DNA from: Candidatus Binatia bacterium
GTDB taxonomy: Bacteria; Desulfobacterota; Binatia; HRBIN30; BPIQ01
Assembly (NCBI GenBank): GCA_026004195.1
Contig: BPIQ01000001.1
Span: forward strand, 1,633,605-1,697,604
Length of the DNA: 64,000 nt
Direction of reading: 5' to 3'
The notes under the pieces were generated by a model that saw nothing but the letters and a program-made list of their open reading frames with translations, searched no databases and was not told the origin of the DNA. The position numbers and the translations under genes are program-made. Of this stretch, positions 8,523 through 17,360 are shown one piece after another (within the stretch, counting starts at the first letter, position 1; the number at the start of each line of letters is the position of its first letter).

Positions 8523-9839
8523 TCAACCGCCCGACGGCAGGTGCACCGTGAAGGTCGTGCCTTTTCCGAGGGTGCTCTCCACCTCGATGCGCCCACCCAT
8601 TCGCTCGACGAGCTCGCGCGCGAGAGCGAGGCCGAGACCGGCGCCGGAGATCTGCTCGTGGATTTTCGACCGCCGAAACGGCCGGAAAATCAACGGCAGG
8701 TCCTCGGGGGGTATACCCGTCCCCGTGTCCCGAACGCGCACGGCGACCGTGCCGTTCGGCTGCGGCACGGCCTCGAGAAGGACCTCGCCTTCGGCGGTGT
8801 ACTTCGAGGCGTTCGTCAGGAGGTTGGTCAGCACCTGTCTGAGCCGCTGGGGGTCCGCCCGAACGGTCAGGGGACCGGGGTCGGGGCATTCGAACCGAAT
8901 GGGCCTTTCGCGAAAGAGGGGCTCGGCGAGCCCGCGCATGTCCTCGAAGACCACGTCGAGAGGGACGGTATCGGTGGAGATCTCGAGCTGCCCGCCTTCG
9001 GCCCGGGAAAGGTCGACGAGATCGGTGATGACACCGAGAAGCTGCCTCGCGTTCCGCGCGATTCTGTCGACCGCCATTCTCGTGCCTTCTCCGACCTCCT
9101 CGATCGTCCCGTCGAGCAGAAGGTCCGCGTACCCGAGAATCGCGCTGAGCGGAGTCCGGAGCTCGTGCGAAACGGCCGCGAGCAGGCGATTTTTCGCTTC
9201 GTTCGCTTCCCGCAAGGCGCGGTTCGCTTCTTCGAGTTCTCGCGTCCTCCGGAAAAGGTCGAGCCTGTAACGGTCGAAAAGGTAGGCGGCCCCCACCGAA
9301 AGCGCACCGATGCAACCGAGCCCGAGAAAGCTGATCTCGGCGGACACGTCGGCCGTGATGCTCGGCCGGAGCGCGATGGCGCCGACGTAGACCCCCAAGG
9401 TCGTCGCGGCCAGGGGAAGCTGCCCGCGAACTCCCCAGGGCAGAAAGGCACTGCACGCGACCGCGAGAAACGAAAGACCCAGAGCGAGCGTGTCGGCCTC
9501 GCCGTCCGTCCAGACGTGGTATGCCCCCATGAAGACGGCGACGAGGCAAGCCGCCACGCTCGTGATTCCTGCGGCGTACGGCCGAAACCGCTCGAAGCGA
9601 AGGAGCAGTGCGGCCAGGGCCAGGCTCGCCGATTCGGCGAAGTAGAGCACTGCAAACGCGAGGTCGCGCCCGGGATGCCCCCGGTGCTCGAAAAACCACG
9701 CGGCACCCATGACGGCGACGAAAGCCGCAAGAGCCTGCGGCACCCGCCTCGCGATCTGCGCGCCGCTTTCGGCTTCGAAACCCTGGGGCCGGACCGTGAA
9801 GTTCATTCCCGGCGCCCACGAGAGCAAATGCCTTGCCAT
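8523..9839 (-). CDS. membrane-bound sensor histidine kinase
   Basis: 438 residues. Residues about 35-190 form five or six hydrophobic helices without a large periplasmic sensor domain. A short coiled linker (about 195-218) precedes the dimerisation/phosphoacceptor helix with VSHELRTPL (His225). The HATPase domain shows an N box NLLTNASKY (about 339-347), G1 DTGTGIP (371-377) and G2 GAGLGL (399-404). It autophosphorylates and passes phosphate to a response regulator, but no regulator gene is adjacent, so it is an orphan here. ATG at 9839 is used; Met12 is an alternative. Confidence 0.88.
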   Translation of the reverse strand: MARHLLSWAPGMNFTVRPQGFEAESGAQIARRVPQALAAFVAVMGAAWFFEHRGHPGRDLAFAVLYFAESASLALAALLLRFERFRPYAAGITSVAACLVAVFMGAYHVWTDGEADTLALGLSFLAVACSAFLPWGVRGQLPLAATTLGVYVGAIALRPSITADVSAEISFLGLGCIGALSVGAAYLFDRYRLDLFRRTRELEEANRALREANEAKNRLLAAVSHELRTPLSAILGYADLLLDGTIEEVGEGTRMAVDRIARNARQLLGVITDLVDLSRAEGGQLEISTDTVPLDVVFEDMRGLAEPLFRERPIRFECPDPGPLTVRADPQRLRQVLTNLLTNASKYTAEGEVLLEAVPQPNGTVAVRVRDTGTGIPPEDLPLIFRPFRRSKIHEQISGAGLGLALARELVERMGGRIEVESTLGKGTTFTVHLPSGG

Positions 9840-10012
9840 GGCCGGCGAACCGGAGCCCTCCCTCCCCCGAACTGGCAGACCGTCGCCACCGAAACCGAAC
9901 GAGCGACACGCCGTGTCACGAAGAGTCTTCCGCGACGCCCGCTATACCGCACCCCGGGAGAGAAAGCGAGCCGTCGACAGACCGGACCCGAGTGGTTAAG
10001 GAAAAGCCCGGC

Positions 10013-10864
10013 ATGCCCCGGAGGCCCGTACTCCTCGTGCACGGCGGAGCCGGACGGAAACCTCGCACGGCGGTCGACGAGATCCGTGCGGCTCTCGTCC
10101 GGGCCGTCCGGGCCGGGTGGGACGTCCTCGCGCGAGGGGGGCCGGCTCTGGACGCCGTCACGGAGTCGGTTCGCATCCTCGAAGACGACCCCCATTTCAA
10201 CGCCGGCTACGGCTCCGTGCTCACGTCCGAGGGGACGGTCGAGACGGACGCCTCGGTCATGGACGGGGAGAGCCTTCGCGCCGGCGCGTGCGGGGCCACG
10301 AGCGGGGTGAAAAACCCGGTTCTTCTGGCGCGCGCGCTGGCCGAGGACGGCCGGCACGTCCTCATCGTGGGAGAAGCAGCGAGACGGTTCGCCGAACGCG
10401 CCGGGCTCTCGGTCTGCGCCCCGGGCGACCTCGTAGCGCCGGAACCGAAGACCACGGGGTCGGGAACCGTCGGTGCCGTGGCGCTCGACATCCGCGGGCA
10501 CGTGGCTGCCGCGACCTCCACGGGCGGAAAGTCGGGAAAGCTCCCGGGGCGAGTGGGCGACTCCGCCGTTCCGGGTGCGGGAACCTACGCCGACGATGCG
10601 GCCGGGGCGGCTTCCGCCACCGGCGACGGCGAGACGATCCTCCGTCTTGGCTTGACGCGGCTTCTCGTGCACGACCTCGGCGAGGGGCTCCACCCGCAGG
10701 AAGCCTCCCGGCGTGTCGTCCGCCTTCTCGGCGAGCGGCTGGGGGGCGAGGGGGGCGTCGTGGCGGTCGACGTCCTCGGAAGAATCGGATACGCTTGCAA
10801 CACCGAGCACATGTCCGTCGCTTGGATGGTACCGAACGCGAAGGAGCCGGAGGTTCGCCCGTGA
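10013..10864 (+). CDS. isoaspartyl peptidase / L-asparaginase (Ntn-hydrolase, asparaginase 2 family)
   Basis: 283 residues. The N-terminus RPVLLVHGGAG is the family hallmark. The self-cleavage site is GSGTVGAVALD, which makes Thr152 the predicted nucleophile after autoproteolysis into alpha and beta chains. The enzyme hydrolyses beta-aspartyl dipeptides or asparagine in the cytoplasm, or in the periplasm in some species; no signal peptide is visible. ATG at 10013 is preceded by AAGGAAA about ten bases upstream; longer upstream frame has no similarity to the family. A PlsC-like gene follows 13 bp downstream, probably in the same transcript. Confidence 0.87.
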   Translation: MPRRPVLLVHGGAGRKPRTAVDEIRAALVRAVRAGWDVLARGGPALDAVTESVRILEDDPHFNAGYGSVLTSEGTVETDASVMDGESLRAGACGATSGVKNPVLLARALAEDGRHVLIVGEAARRFAERAGLSVCAPGDLVAPEPKTTGSGTVGAVALDIRGHVAAATSTGGKSGKLPGRVGDSAVPGAGTYADDAAGAASATGDGETILRLGLTRLLVHDLGEGLHPQEASRRVVRLLGERLGGEGGVVAVDVLGRIGYACNTEHMSVAWMVPNAKEPEVRP

Positions 10865-10877
10865 GGAGTCGCGCGTC

Positions 10878-11681
10878 ATGAGCCGGAGTCCCGATCCGCC
10901 GGCGAGCTCGGGGGTCCGAGCGCTCCCGGCTTTTCTCTCCCTTCCCGGGCTGCGCGCGGGTTGGAACTTCGTCTGGGGGCTCGCAGCCGACGCCCTCGTT
11001 TGCCTTTACACGGTCCTCCTCGGCCTCCCCTGCATCGCTCTCACCCTCGCGACCCGCAAGGGCTGGCCCGTCGACGTCTTTTTCAAGGTCTGGAGCCGCT
11101 GGATCGTGCGCACCTGCGGGATGGACATCGAAGTTCGGGGGCTCGAGAACGTGGACCTCTCGGGCCGGTACGTCATCCTTTCGAACCATCTGAGCAACCT
11201 CGACATCCCGGCCACCGTGGCGGCGCTTCCCATGAAAATCCGCTTCGTCGCCAAAAAAGAGCTGCTCCGCGTCCCCATCTTCGGGCAGGCGCTGCGCATG
11301 AGCGACCACATCGTGATCGACCGCGACAATCCGGCCGAGGCCGTCGAGACGATCAACCGGCGGGCGACCGAACAGGCGAGCGAAGGCTTCTGCGTCCTCT
11401 TCTACGCCGAAGGAACGCGGAGCCCGGACGGCAAGATCGGGCGCTTCAAGAAGGGCGGCGTGGTCTTCGCGCTCAGGACGGGTCTGCCGATCCTGCCGCT
11501 CACCGTGAGCGGCACGAGAAAATTCCTGCCGAAGGACTCGCTCCGGATCCGCCCGGGCGGCAAGGTGCGGCTGGTCCTCGACCGCCCGATCCCCACCGAA
11601 GGGCTGGGACTCGAACAGCGGGACGAGCTCAACGAACGGGTGCGGGAAATCATCGTCCGGAACTACGACGAAACTCTCTGA
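10878..11681 (+). CDS. plsC: 1-acyl-sn-glycerol-3-phosphate acyltransferase (PlsC family)
   Basis: 267 residues. Catalytic HX4D motif is NHLSNLD, followed by the FYAEGTRSPDG motif (EGTR, glycerol-phosphate binding) about 70 residues later, and a third block GLPILPLTVSGT. A hydrophobic N-terminal segment (about residues 30-58, WGLAADALVCLYTVLLGLP) would anchor it at the inner membrane. It converts lysophosphatidate to phosphatidate in phospholipid synthesis. The ATG at 10878 has GTGAGGA upstream and lies just after the asparaginase gene. More than one PlsC paralog is usual in such genomes, so the acyl acceptor may differ. Confidence 0.85.
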   Translation: MSRSPDPPASSGVRALPAFLSLPGLRAGWNFVWGLAADALVCLYTVLLGLPCIALTLATRKGWPVDVFFKVWSRWIVRTCGMDIEVRGLENVDLSGRYVILSNHLSNLDIPATVAALPMKIRFVAKKELLRVPIFGQALRMSDHIVIDRDNPAEAVETINRRATEQASEGFCVLFYAEGTRSPDGKIGRFKKGGVVFALRTGLPILPLTVSGTRKFLPKDSLRIRPGGKVRLVLDRPIPTEGLGLEQRDELNERVREIIVRNYDETL

Positions 11682-11749
11682 ACGACCCTTGCGCAATTCC
11701 GAGCGGCGTGGTTCTAGTTCGCGTCGCACACGAGGAGGCAAAGAACGAG

Positions 11750-11941
11750 ATGAGAAAGAAGGCTGCGAAGAAAACCGCGACGAAAACGGCGGCCCGGCGA
11801 AAGGCGCGGGCGGCGTCGAAAAGCTCCGCGAAGTCGACGAAGACGAACGCGCGGACGTCGGCCGCAGCCACGAGCACCCCGGAATCCAAGGCGCAAAAAT
11901 ACGAACAGCCCGGCGCGCCCTGGTGGAAGCAGTTCATCTAG
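11750..11941 (+). CDS. Lys/Ala-rich histone-H1-like micro-protein
   Basis: 63 residues, ATG preceded by a strong ribosome site (GAGGAGG, 12 bases upstream). The first 48 residues are almost only Lys, Ala, Arg, Thr and Ser (MRKKAAKKTATKTAARRKA), as in bacterial histone H1-like tails that bind DNA or RNA. The tail is different and aromatic: YEQPGAPWWKQFI. No conserved enzyme domain. Its 3' end overlaps the convergent mutS2 gene by 8 bp. The good ribosome site and strong composition bias support a real gene; nucleic-acid binding is inference from composition. Confidence 0.65.
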   Translation: MRKKAAKKTATKTAARRKARAASKSSAKSTKTNARTSAAATSTPESKAQKYEQPGAPWWKQFI

Positions 11942-14285
11942 GCGGGACGGGCCCGATCTCGACGACGGTCACCCCCGGACCCCCTTCGGAAGCGTCGGCG
12001 GGCCGGTAACGGCCGCAGTAAGGCGAGGCTTCGAGGTAGGCGTGGATCGCTCGGCGGAGGGCGCCGCTTCCCACGCCGTGAACGACGCGAACCGAGTCGT
12101 GCCCGGCTAGAGCCGCCCGGTCGAGAAACGTCTCGAGCCGTTCGATGGCTTCCCGCGCCCGGAGTCCCACGAGCATGATCTCGGTGGGAGCGTCCGGCGG
12201 GGGCGTCCGCACGGGCGCCTCCGGAGCCTTCCGCTCGCCGGACGAAGGGCGCAGGCGGGAAAGCGGCACCTCGATTCGCATGGCTCCGCGCCGCACCCAG
12301 GCTTTTTCCCCCGCTACGCTCACCAGCTCGCCGCGAAACCCGCCGTCCAGGAGCTCGACGGTCATTCCCTTCTCGAGCCGGGGACGAGGCAGGGGACCCC
12401 GGGCCTCCTCGTGCTCCGTCTCGCGCCGAATCCGGGCCCGGCTCTTCTCGACGAAACGTTCGAGCTCGGCCCGTCCGGCCTCGCCCGTCCGGATCTTCTC
12501 GAGAAGGCCGCGCGCCTCGGCACGGAGCTGTCCGAGGAACTCCGCGAGCCGATGCCGCTCCTCCTGCCGGACCTCTCGCTTCCTCTTCTCGAGTTCCCCG
12601 AGAAGGTCCGCGAGCTCGGCCTCCCTCCTCCGCAGGAACTCCTCCCGTTCGGCCAGCGAGGCTTCGCGCGCCCGGAGGTCGGCGGCCCGAGCCTCGTAGC
12701 CCCTCCGGAACTCCTCGAGTCTGGCACGAGCCGCGTCGACTTCCCGCTCGCTGCCCGACGACGTACGCCGGGCGGCCTCGACCACTTCGGAGGGGAGCCC
12801 GAGCTTTTCGGCCACGAGCAGCCCGAAGCTTTCGCCCGGCGAACCGTACACGAGCCGGTAGCGGGGCACGAGTGCACGAGGGTCGAATTCCACCGCCGCA
12901 ACCGACCAGTCCTCGCGTGCCAGCGCCCGTACCTTCACTTCCCGGTGGTGCGTCGTGGCCAGCACGCACGCTCCCCTCCCGACGAGCGTCTCGAGGAGGG
13001 CCGTGGCAAGCTTCGCGCCTTCCTCGGGATCGGTTCCTACGCCGGGCTCGTCGAGAAGGACGAGAGCAGGAGGTTCGAGGTCGTCGAAAATGCCCCGCAG
13101 GTTCGCGACGTGGGCCGAGAACGTGGACAGGTTTCGCTCGAGACTCTGCTCGTCGCCGATGTCGACGAAGATCCCCCGCCACACCGGAACTTCGCTCCCG
13201 GGCTCGGCGGGCACGAGGAGACCCGTCTGCGCCATGAGGCTCGCGAGACCCGCGGTCTTGAGCGCCGCCGTCTTCCCGCCCGTGTTGGGTCCCGTGAGGA
13301 CGAGCGCCCGTTTCCCCTCGGGCAAAAGGAGGTCGACGGGTACGACGGGGCGGCTGTCCTCGAGAAGCGGGTGGCGAGCGCCTCGCAGCGAGAGGCTCGC
13401 GCCGAGCTTCGGCCGCGTGCAGCGGTGACGCTCCGCGAAGCGGGCCCGGGCCACCAGGACGTCGAACTCCACGGCCGCCTCGAAGCTCTCGCGGATCTCG
13501 GGGAGCCGCGAGCGTACGAGGTCCGAAAGGTCGGCGAGGATTTTCCGCACGACACGTTCTTCTTCCCGCACGCCCATGAGCAGCGCGTTGTTGAGCTCGA
13601 CGGCGAAAAGGGGCTCGAGAAAAAGCGTCTCGCCCGACGCGGAACGGTCCTGCACGATTCCCTGCAGCTTCTGTGCGTAGTGCGGCCGAACCGGGACGAC
13701 GAACCGGTTGTTGCGTATCGTGACGTAGGGCTCCGCGATCACGTCCGAGAGCGAGGCCCGGTGGACCAGACGCTCGAGCCTCCGCGTGATTTCGTCCCGG
13801 AGACTCCGGAGCGAGGACCGGATGTTCGCGAGTTCCTCGCTCGCTTCGTCTCGCACGGCACCTTCCTCGTCCAGGGACCGTTCCAGGACCTCCCGGAGTT
13901 CCGGGAGCGGGTGGAGCCGGTCCGCCCGGTGCACGAGTACTCCGTCTCGGGGCGCGCGTGCCCGGAGGAACGAGCGAAGCCGTGCCGTGATCTCGAGGAG
14001 TTTTCGGACGTCGACGAGCGACCGGCCGTCGAGCACGAAACCCCCGTGGCTCGCCCGCGCGAGCACGCTCTCGAGGTCGGGCACGTCCGTGGGCGGCAGC
14101 GTACCCTCCCGCTCGAGAAGCCGCAGACACTCTTCGGTTTCTTCGAGCCTGCGCTCGACCTCGGACGGCTCGGTCGACGGGCGCAAGGCACGGCAGGCGC
14201 GCACGCCGGCCGGGGACCGGGCGAAACCCGAGAGGCGCTCGAGCAAAGCCGGAAATTCGAGCGCGTCGAGGTCGTGCTGCCGCAC
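11934..14285 (-). CDS. mutS2: MutS2-family ATPase/endonuclease
   Basis: About 783 residues from GTG at 14285 (VRQHDLDALEFPALLERL), the usual length of MutS2. Order: N-terminal core/clamp domain; ATPase with Walker A GPNTGGKTAALK near the middle, DIGDEQSLERNLSTFS, and Walker B VLLDEPGVGTD; a long charged coiled coil (REASLAEREEFLRRREAEL); and a C-terminal Smr nuclease domain with HGVGSGALR. MutS2 suppresses homologous recombination and, in other bacteria, rescues collided ribosomes. The Smr LDxR element reads LVGLRAREA, lacking the usual LDLRG aspartate, which may affect nuclease activity. Divergent from the cyclase gene. Confidence 0.88.
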   Translation of the reverse strand: MRQHDLDALEFPALLERLSGFARSPAGVRACRALRPSTEPSEVERRLEETEECLRLLEREGTLPPTDVPDLESVLARASHGGFVLDGRSLVDVRKLLEITARLRSFLRARAPRDGVLVHRADRLHPLPELREVLERSLDEEGAVRDEASEELANIRSSLRSLRDEITRRLERLVHRASLSDVIAEPYVTIRNNRFVVPVRPHYAQKLQGIVQDRSASGETLFLEPLFAVELNNALLMGVREEERVVRKILADLSDLVRSRLPEIRESFEAAVEFDVLVARARFAERHRCTRPKLGASLSLRGARHPLLEDSRPVVPVDLLLPEGKRALVLTGPNTGGKTAALKTAGLASLMAQTGLLVPAEPGSEVPVWRGIFVDIGDEQSLERNLSTFSAHVANLRGIFDDLEPPALVLLDEPGVGTDPEEGAKLATALLETLVGRGACVLATTHHREVKVRALAREDWSVAAVEFDPRALVPRYRLVYGSPGESFGLLVAEKLGLPSEVVEAARRTSSGSEREVDAARARLEEFRRGYEARAADLRAREASLAEREEFLRRREAELADLLGELEKRKREVRQEERHRLAEFLGQLRAEARGLLEKIRTGEAGRAELERFVEKSRARIRRETEHEEARGPLPRPRLEKGMTVELLDGGFRGELVSVAGEKAWVRRGAMRIEVPLSRLRPSSGERKAPEAPVRTPPPDAPTEIMLVGLRAREAIERLETFLDRAALAGHDSVRVVHGVGSGALRRAIHAYLEASPYCGRYRPADASEGGPGVTVVEIGPVPPR

Positions 14286-14369
14286 GAAGGTCGAGTATGG
14301 TCGAGACCTCGCGTACCGGCAAGCCGCGAGTTCGTTGCGCCTCCCGGAGGGATTGGCTAGGTAAGCGGC

Positions 14370-15158
14370 ATGCGCCGGGCTCGGATCCGTCGTCGACTTT
14401 GGCTTTACGTCTGGCTCTGGCTCGCGGTACCCCCCGCTTTCGGCTTCGACGAAGAGAAGCTCCTCGACCTCACCTACCCGTTCGACGAAAACACGGTCTA
14501 CTGGCCCACCTCGCTTCCCTTCCGGCTCGAGACCGTCCACGAAGGGAAGACGGCCGGAGGTTTCTACTACGCCGCGAAGAACTTCTGTGCCGCGGAGCAC
14601 GGCGGCACGCACATGGACGCGCCGGCGCATTTCGCCCGTGGCAAGCGTACAGCGGGTGAGATCCCGCTCCGTCTTCTCGTGGGCCCGGCGGTCGTCGTCG
14701 ACGTGAGGAAAAAGGCCGAGGAGAACCCGGACTACGCTCTCCGGGTCGAAGACCTCCTCGGCTGGGAGGAACAGCACGGCCGCATCCCCCGCGGAGCCGT
14801 GGTCCTTCTCTCGAGTGGGTGGGGAAGCCGCTGGCCCGACCGGGCGCGCTACCTCGGCAGCGCCGAGCCCGGCGACACGAAAAACCTCCACTTTCCGGGG
14901 TTTTCGGTCGAAGCCGCGCGCTGGCTCGTCCGGGAGCGCGACATCGACGCGGTCGGGGTCGATACGGCGAGCGTCGACCCGGGACCCTCGCGCGACTTCC
15001 CGGCGCACCGCGTGTTCGCCGAAGCCGAAAAGCCCGTCTTCGAGAACGTGGCCAATGTGGACCGGCTACCTCCGCGGGGAGCGCTCTTTCTGGCTTTCCC
15101 GATGAAGATCCGGGAAGGTACGGGAGCACCCGCACGGATCGTCGCCCTCCTTCCTTGA
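14370..15158 (+). CDS. secreted cyclase-family hydrolase (kynurenine-formamidase-like)
   Basis: 262 residues. Basic n-region and hydrophobic stretch (RRRLWLYVWLWLAVPPAFG, residues 8-26) form a probable signal peptide, so it acts outside the cytoplasm. The metal-binding signature HGGTHMDAPAHF (77-88) is the HxGTHxDxPxHF motif of the cyclase superfamily (PF04199); LLSSGWG and GVDTASVDPG are the other family blocks. Members hydrolyse N-formylkynurenine or related amides/lactones with Zn or Mn. No tryptophan-degradation genes are near, so the substrate is unknown. ATG at 14370 follows an 84-bp divergent spacer shared with mutS2, which likely carries both promoters. Confidence 0.82.
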   Translation: MRRARIRRRLWLYVWLWLAVPPAFGFDEEKLLDLTYPFDENTVYWPTSLPFRLETVHEGKTAGGFYYAAKNFCAAEHGGTHMDAPAHFARGKRTAGEIPLRLLVGPAVVVDVRKKAEENPDYALRVEDLLGWEEQHGRIPRGAVVLLSSGWGSRWPDRARYLGSAEPGDTKNLHFPGFSVEAARWLVRERDIDAVGVDTASVDPGPSRDFPAHRVFAEAEKPVFENVANVDRLPPRGALFLAFPMKIREGTGAPARIVALLP

Positions 15159-15174
15159 GCCCGCCCGACCTTCT

Positions 15175-15867
15175 ATGCGGCGGTCCTGCCCCCTCCTCCG
15201 CGCTGCCCTCGTTCTCTGCGCCTGCGCGGCTTGCACGACGAGTCCGGCTCGAGGTCCCCGGTGGTCTCTCGCCGGACCGGCACGGTACGACGCGGGAGCA
15301 GCCGAACGAGGTGCGCGGGTAGGGGCTTCGTTCCCCTTCCGGAACACCGGCGGCATGCCTCTGGTCGTCTACGAGATCCGGACGGCGCGGGACTGTAGAG
15401 CCTTCGTCCATCCCGGCCGAGCGATCCCGCCGGGAGGGAACGGTGCCGTGGTGGCATGGTGCGACACGAGCTTCGCCGCAGGACGCTTCGAACGGAAGGT
15501 GACCGTGTACTCGAGCGACCCCACGCACGAAAGGGTCGTGCTCGCCCTGCGGGCGGAGGTCGCAGCCCGTGTTTTCGCCGAGCCTCCGGAGGTGTACGCG
15601 GGTTTCCTCGGCCCCGGGGACGAGGTTCCACGGAAGATCTCCCTTCGCTCCGCCTCGCCCGATGCCGCCGTCACGAAAGTCCGCAGCTCCGGGGCCGTGC
15701 TCGAGCCCCGACTCGAAGACGGTCCGAAAGGACCGCAGGTCGTCCTGCGCGTGCGCCCGGAGGCTCGGGCAGGAGATTTCGAGGAGACGGTCGTCGTGGA
15801 GTGGACGGGAGGCCTCGTCCTCCGGGTGCCCGTCGTCGGTACGGTCCGAAACGGAGAAAAGCCGTGA
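15175..15867 (+). CDS. DUF1573-type lipoprotein
   Basis: 230 residues. The N-terminus RRSCPLLRAALVLCACAACTTS is a signal peptide ending in a lipobox-like CAAC, so the mature protein is probably lipidated. The body has two Ig-like DUF1573 repeats. The first shows the typical FPFRNTGGMPLVVYEIRTARDCRAF followed by IPPGGNGAVVAWCDTSFAAGRFERKVTVYSSDP. DUF1573 proteins are exported beta-sandwich proteins of unknown function. The TGA stop overlaps the GTG start of the PfkB kinase gene (GTGA), so translation is probably coupled. Confidence 0.78.
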   Translation: MRRSCPLLRAALVLCACAACTTSPARGPRWSLAGPARYDAGAAERGARVGASFPFRNTGGMPLVVYEIRTARDCRAFVHPGRAIPPGGNGAVVAWCDTSFAAGRFERKVTVYSSDPTHERVVLALRAEVAARVFAEPPEVYAGFLGPGDEVPRKISLRSASPDAAVTKVRSSGAVLEPRLEDGPKGPQVVLRVRPEARAGDFEETVVVEWTGGLVLRVPVVGTVRNGEKP

Positions 15868-16802
15868 GAGGTGCCGAGAAAACGCTCGACGTACTCGGAG
15901 TCGGGGGGAACACGCTCGACCACCTCTGCGTCGTTCGGGGTCCCGTGCCACCGGACGCGAAGTCCCGCCTTCTCCGCCTCGAAAGACAGCCCGGCGGACA
16001 GGTCCCGACGGCCCTCGTGGCGCTCCGGCGCTGGGGGCTGCGGACGGCTTACCTCGGAAGCTTCGGAGACGACGAAGCGGGCCGCATCTCGCTCGAGTCG
16101 CTCCGGTCCGAGGGGGTCGAAGTCGGAATACCCCTCGTCCGCAAAGGCGTGCGGAATCAGGAGTCGATCATCCTGGTCGACGCGGTCACGGGACAGAGGA
16201 CGGTCCTCTGGAACCGTCCGGGCGAGCTGGGGCTCCGGGTGCACGAGCTATCGAGGGAGACCGTCTCTTCCGCCCGGCTTCTCCTGCTCGACGGCTACGA
16301 CTCCGAGGTGGCCCTCGAGGCGGCCTCCTGGGCCAGAGAAAGCGGAACTCTCGTCATGGTGGACCTGGACGTCCCCGACTCGAAGACCGAGGAGTTGCTG
16401 CGGCGGACGGACCTGGCCGTCGTCTCCCGGGAATTCCTCGAGCGGTTCGCGGACACACGAGACCTTCGCACGGCTCTCCGGCGGATCGCGCGGCTCGGGC
16501 CCCCGGTCGCCGCCGTGACGCTCGGTGCCGGCGGCAGTCTCGCGCTCGCCGAAGGGCATTTTCTTTTCGTGCCTGCGCTCCGCGAGCGCGTCGTGGACTC
16601 GACGGGAGCGGGCGACGTTTTCCATGCGGGCTGTGCCTACGGGGTGCTCGCCGGCTGGACGCTCGCCGAAACGTTGCGCTTTGCGAACGCAGCAGCGGCC
16701 CTTGCGTGCCGGCGGCTCGGAGCTCGTGCCGGAATTCCTTCCCTCGAAGAAGCGAAATCGCGGGCAGGCCTCTCGCTCGACTCGGGCGCGAAAGGTTGGT
16801 AA
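15864..16802 (+). CDS. PfkB-family carbohydrate kinase
   Basis: 312 residues from GTG at 15864, which overlaps the preceding stop codon (GTGA). Ribokinase/PfkB fold: N-terminal glycine block LGVGGNTLDHLCVV, RQPGGQVPTALVALRRWG, and the C-terminal signature DSTGAGDVFHAGCAYG containing the catalytic aspartate (DxxGAGD anion hole). It phosphorylates a sugar or nucleoside; the subfamily resembles adenosine/ribokinase-like sugar kinases but the substrate is not clear. Pairing with a DUF1573 lipoprotein gives no metabolic hint. Confidence 0.85.
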   Translation: MRGAEKTLDVLGVGGNTLDHLCVVRGPVPPDAKSRLLRLERQPGGQVPTALVALRRWGLRTAYLGSFGDDEAGRISLESLRSEGVEVGIPLVRKGVRNQESIILVDAVTGQRTVLWNRPGELGLRVHELSRETVSSARLLLLDGYDSEVALEAASWARESGTLVMVDLDVPDSKTEELLRRTDLAVVSREFLERFADTRDLRTALRRIARLGPPVAAVTLGAGGSLALAEGHFLFVPALRERVVDSTGAGDVFHAGCAYGVLAGWTLAETLRFANAAAALACRRLGARAGIPSLEEAKSRAGLSLDSGAKGW

Positions 16803-16846
16803 TTTATCGCGTTGATCCGAAAAATTTCCCGTTTTTTCGAGTTGTT

Positions 16847-17062
16847 ATGGCCAGAGACGACCTGATCGAAATCGGCGGAACCGTCACCGAAGTCATGGCG
16901 GGCGGGCACTTCCGTGTAAAAGGCGACAACGGGCAGGAATACATCGCCCGGATCGGGGGCCGCATGCGCCGGATGCACATCCGCGTGATCCCGGGCGACC
17001 ACGTCACCGTGGCCGTGTCCCCGTACGACCCGACGCACGGTCTGATCGTTTATCGCAACTAG
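16847..17062 (+). CDS. infA: translation initiation factor IF-1
   Basis: 71 residues, full family length, a single S1/OB-fold domain: ARDDLIEIGGTVTEVMAGGHFRVK, the conserved GRMRRMHIRVIPGD segment, and the end YDPTHGLIVYRN. IF-1 binds the ribosomal A site and helps IF-2 and IF-3 at initiation. The motif sequence departs somewhat from the common KMRKNRIRI..GD. The 45-bp leader is A/T-rich compared with its surroundings (AAAAATTTCCC, TTTTTTCG), suggesting its own promoter, and no clear Shine-Dalgarno sequence precedes the ATG. A GC-rich hairpin lies 42 bp beyond the stop. Confidence 0.93.
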   Translation: MARDDLIEIGGTVTEVMAGGHFRVKGDNGQEYIARIGGRMRRMHIRVIPGDHVTVAVSPYDPTHGLIVYRN

Positions 17063-17360
17063 GAGGGGCCCTGACGCGCCCTTGGCCGAGCCCGCAAAGG
17101 CCCGCCGCGGCGCAACGCCGCGGGCGGCCCGTGTGTGCCCGCCGACCGAGGAGCGGCTCCTCGTCTTCGTCGAGCGGCTCGCCCGTGTAACCGCAGACCC
17201 CCGTCCGCGGAGAGTCGACGACCGGCAAAACGGCCCCTTCGTGCTTCGGGTCGTCCTCGGAGGAGTGCTCCGCACAGAAAAACGGACTGCCAGCGTCCGA
17301 GTCGTAGAGACAGGAAGGACACACGCGGGTGGCAGGAGCCCGCAGATCCTGCAAAGCCAA
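17004..17360 (-). CDS. possible small Cys-rich (zinc-ribbon-like) protein, start uncertain
   Basis: Up to 118 residues. Residues 8-65 look like a conserved small metal-binding protein: APATRVCPSCLYDSDAGSPFFC followed by HEGAVLPVVDSPRTGVCGYTG. The start is weak (TTG at 17360). Three codons upstream a better ATG (MTEPP) lies in another frame, separated by a CCCCCC run where one extra or missing base would join the two. The C-terminal 45 residues look random and run 59 bp into the 3' end of the convergent infA, so the real stop may also differ. Function unknown. Confidence 0.4.
   Translation of the reverse strand: MALQDLRAPATRVCPSCLYDSDAGSPFFCAEHSSEDDPKHEGAVLPVVDSPRTGVCGYTGEPLDEDEEPLLGRRAHTGRPRRCAAAGLCGLGQGRVRAPPSCDKRSDRASGRTGTRPR
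17105..17123. terminator. GC-rich hairpin after infA
   Basis: Perfect 8-bp inverted repeat CCGCGGCG / CGCCGCGG around a CAA loop, 42 bp after the infA stop. There is no T-run, so it would be a weak or Rho-assisted terminator or just structural DNA; it also lies inside the candidate antisense zinc-ribbon-like gene. Confidence 0.3.
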
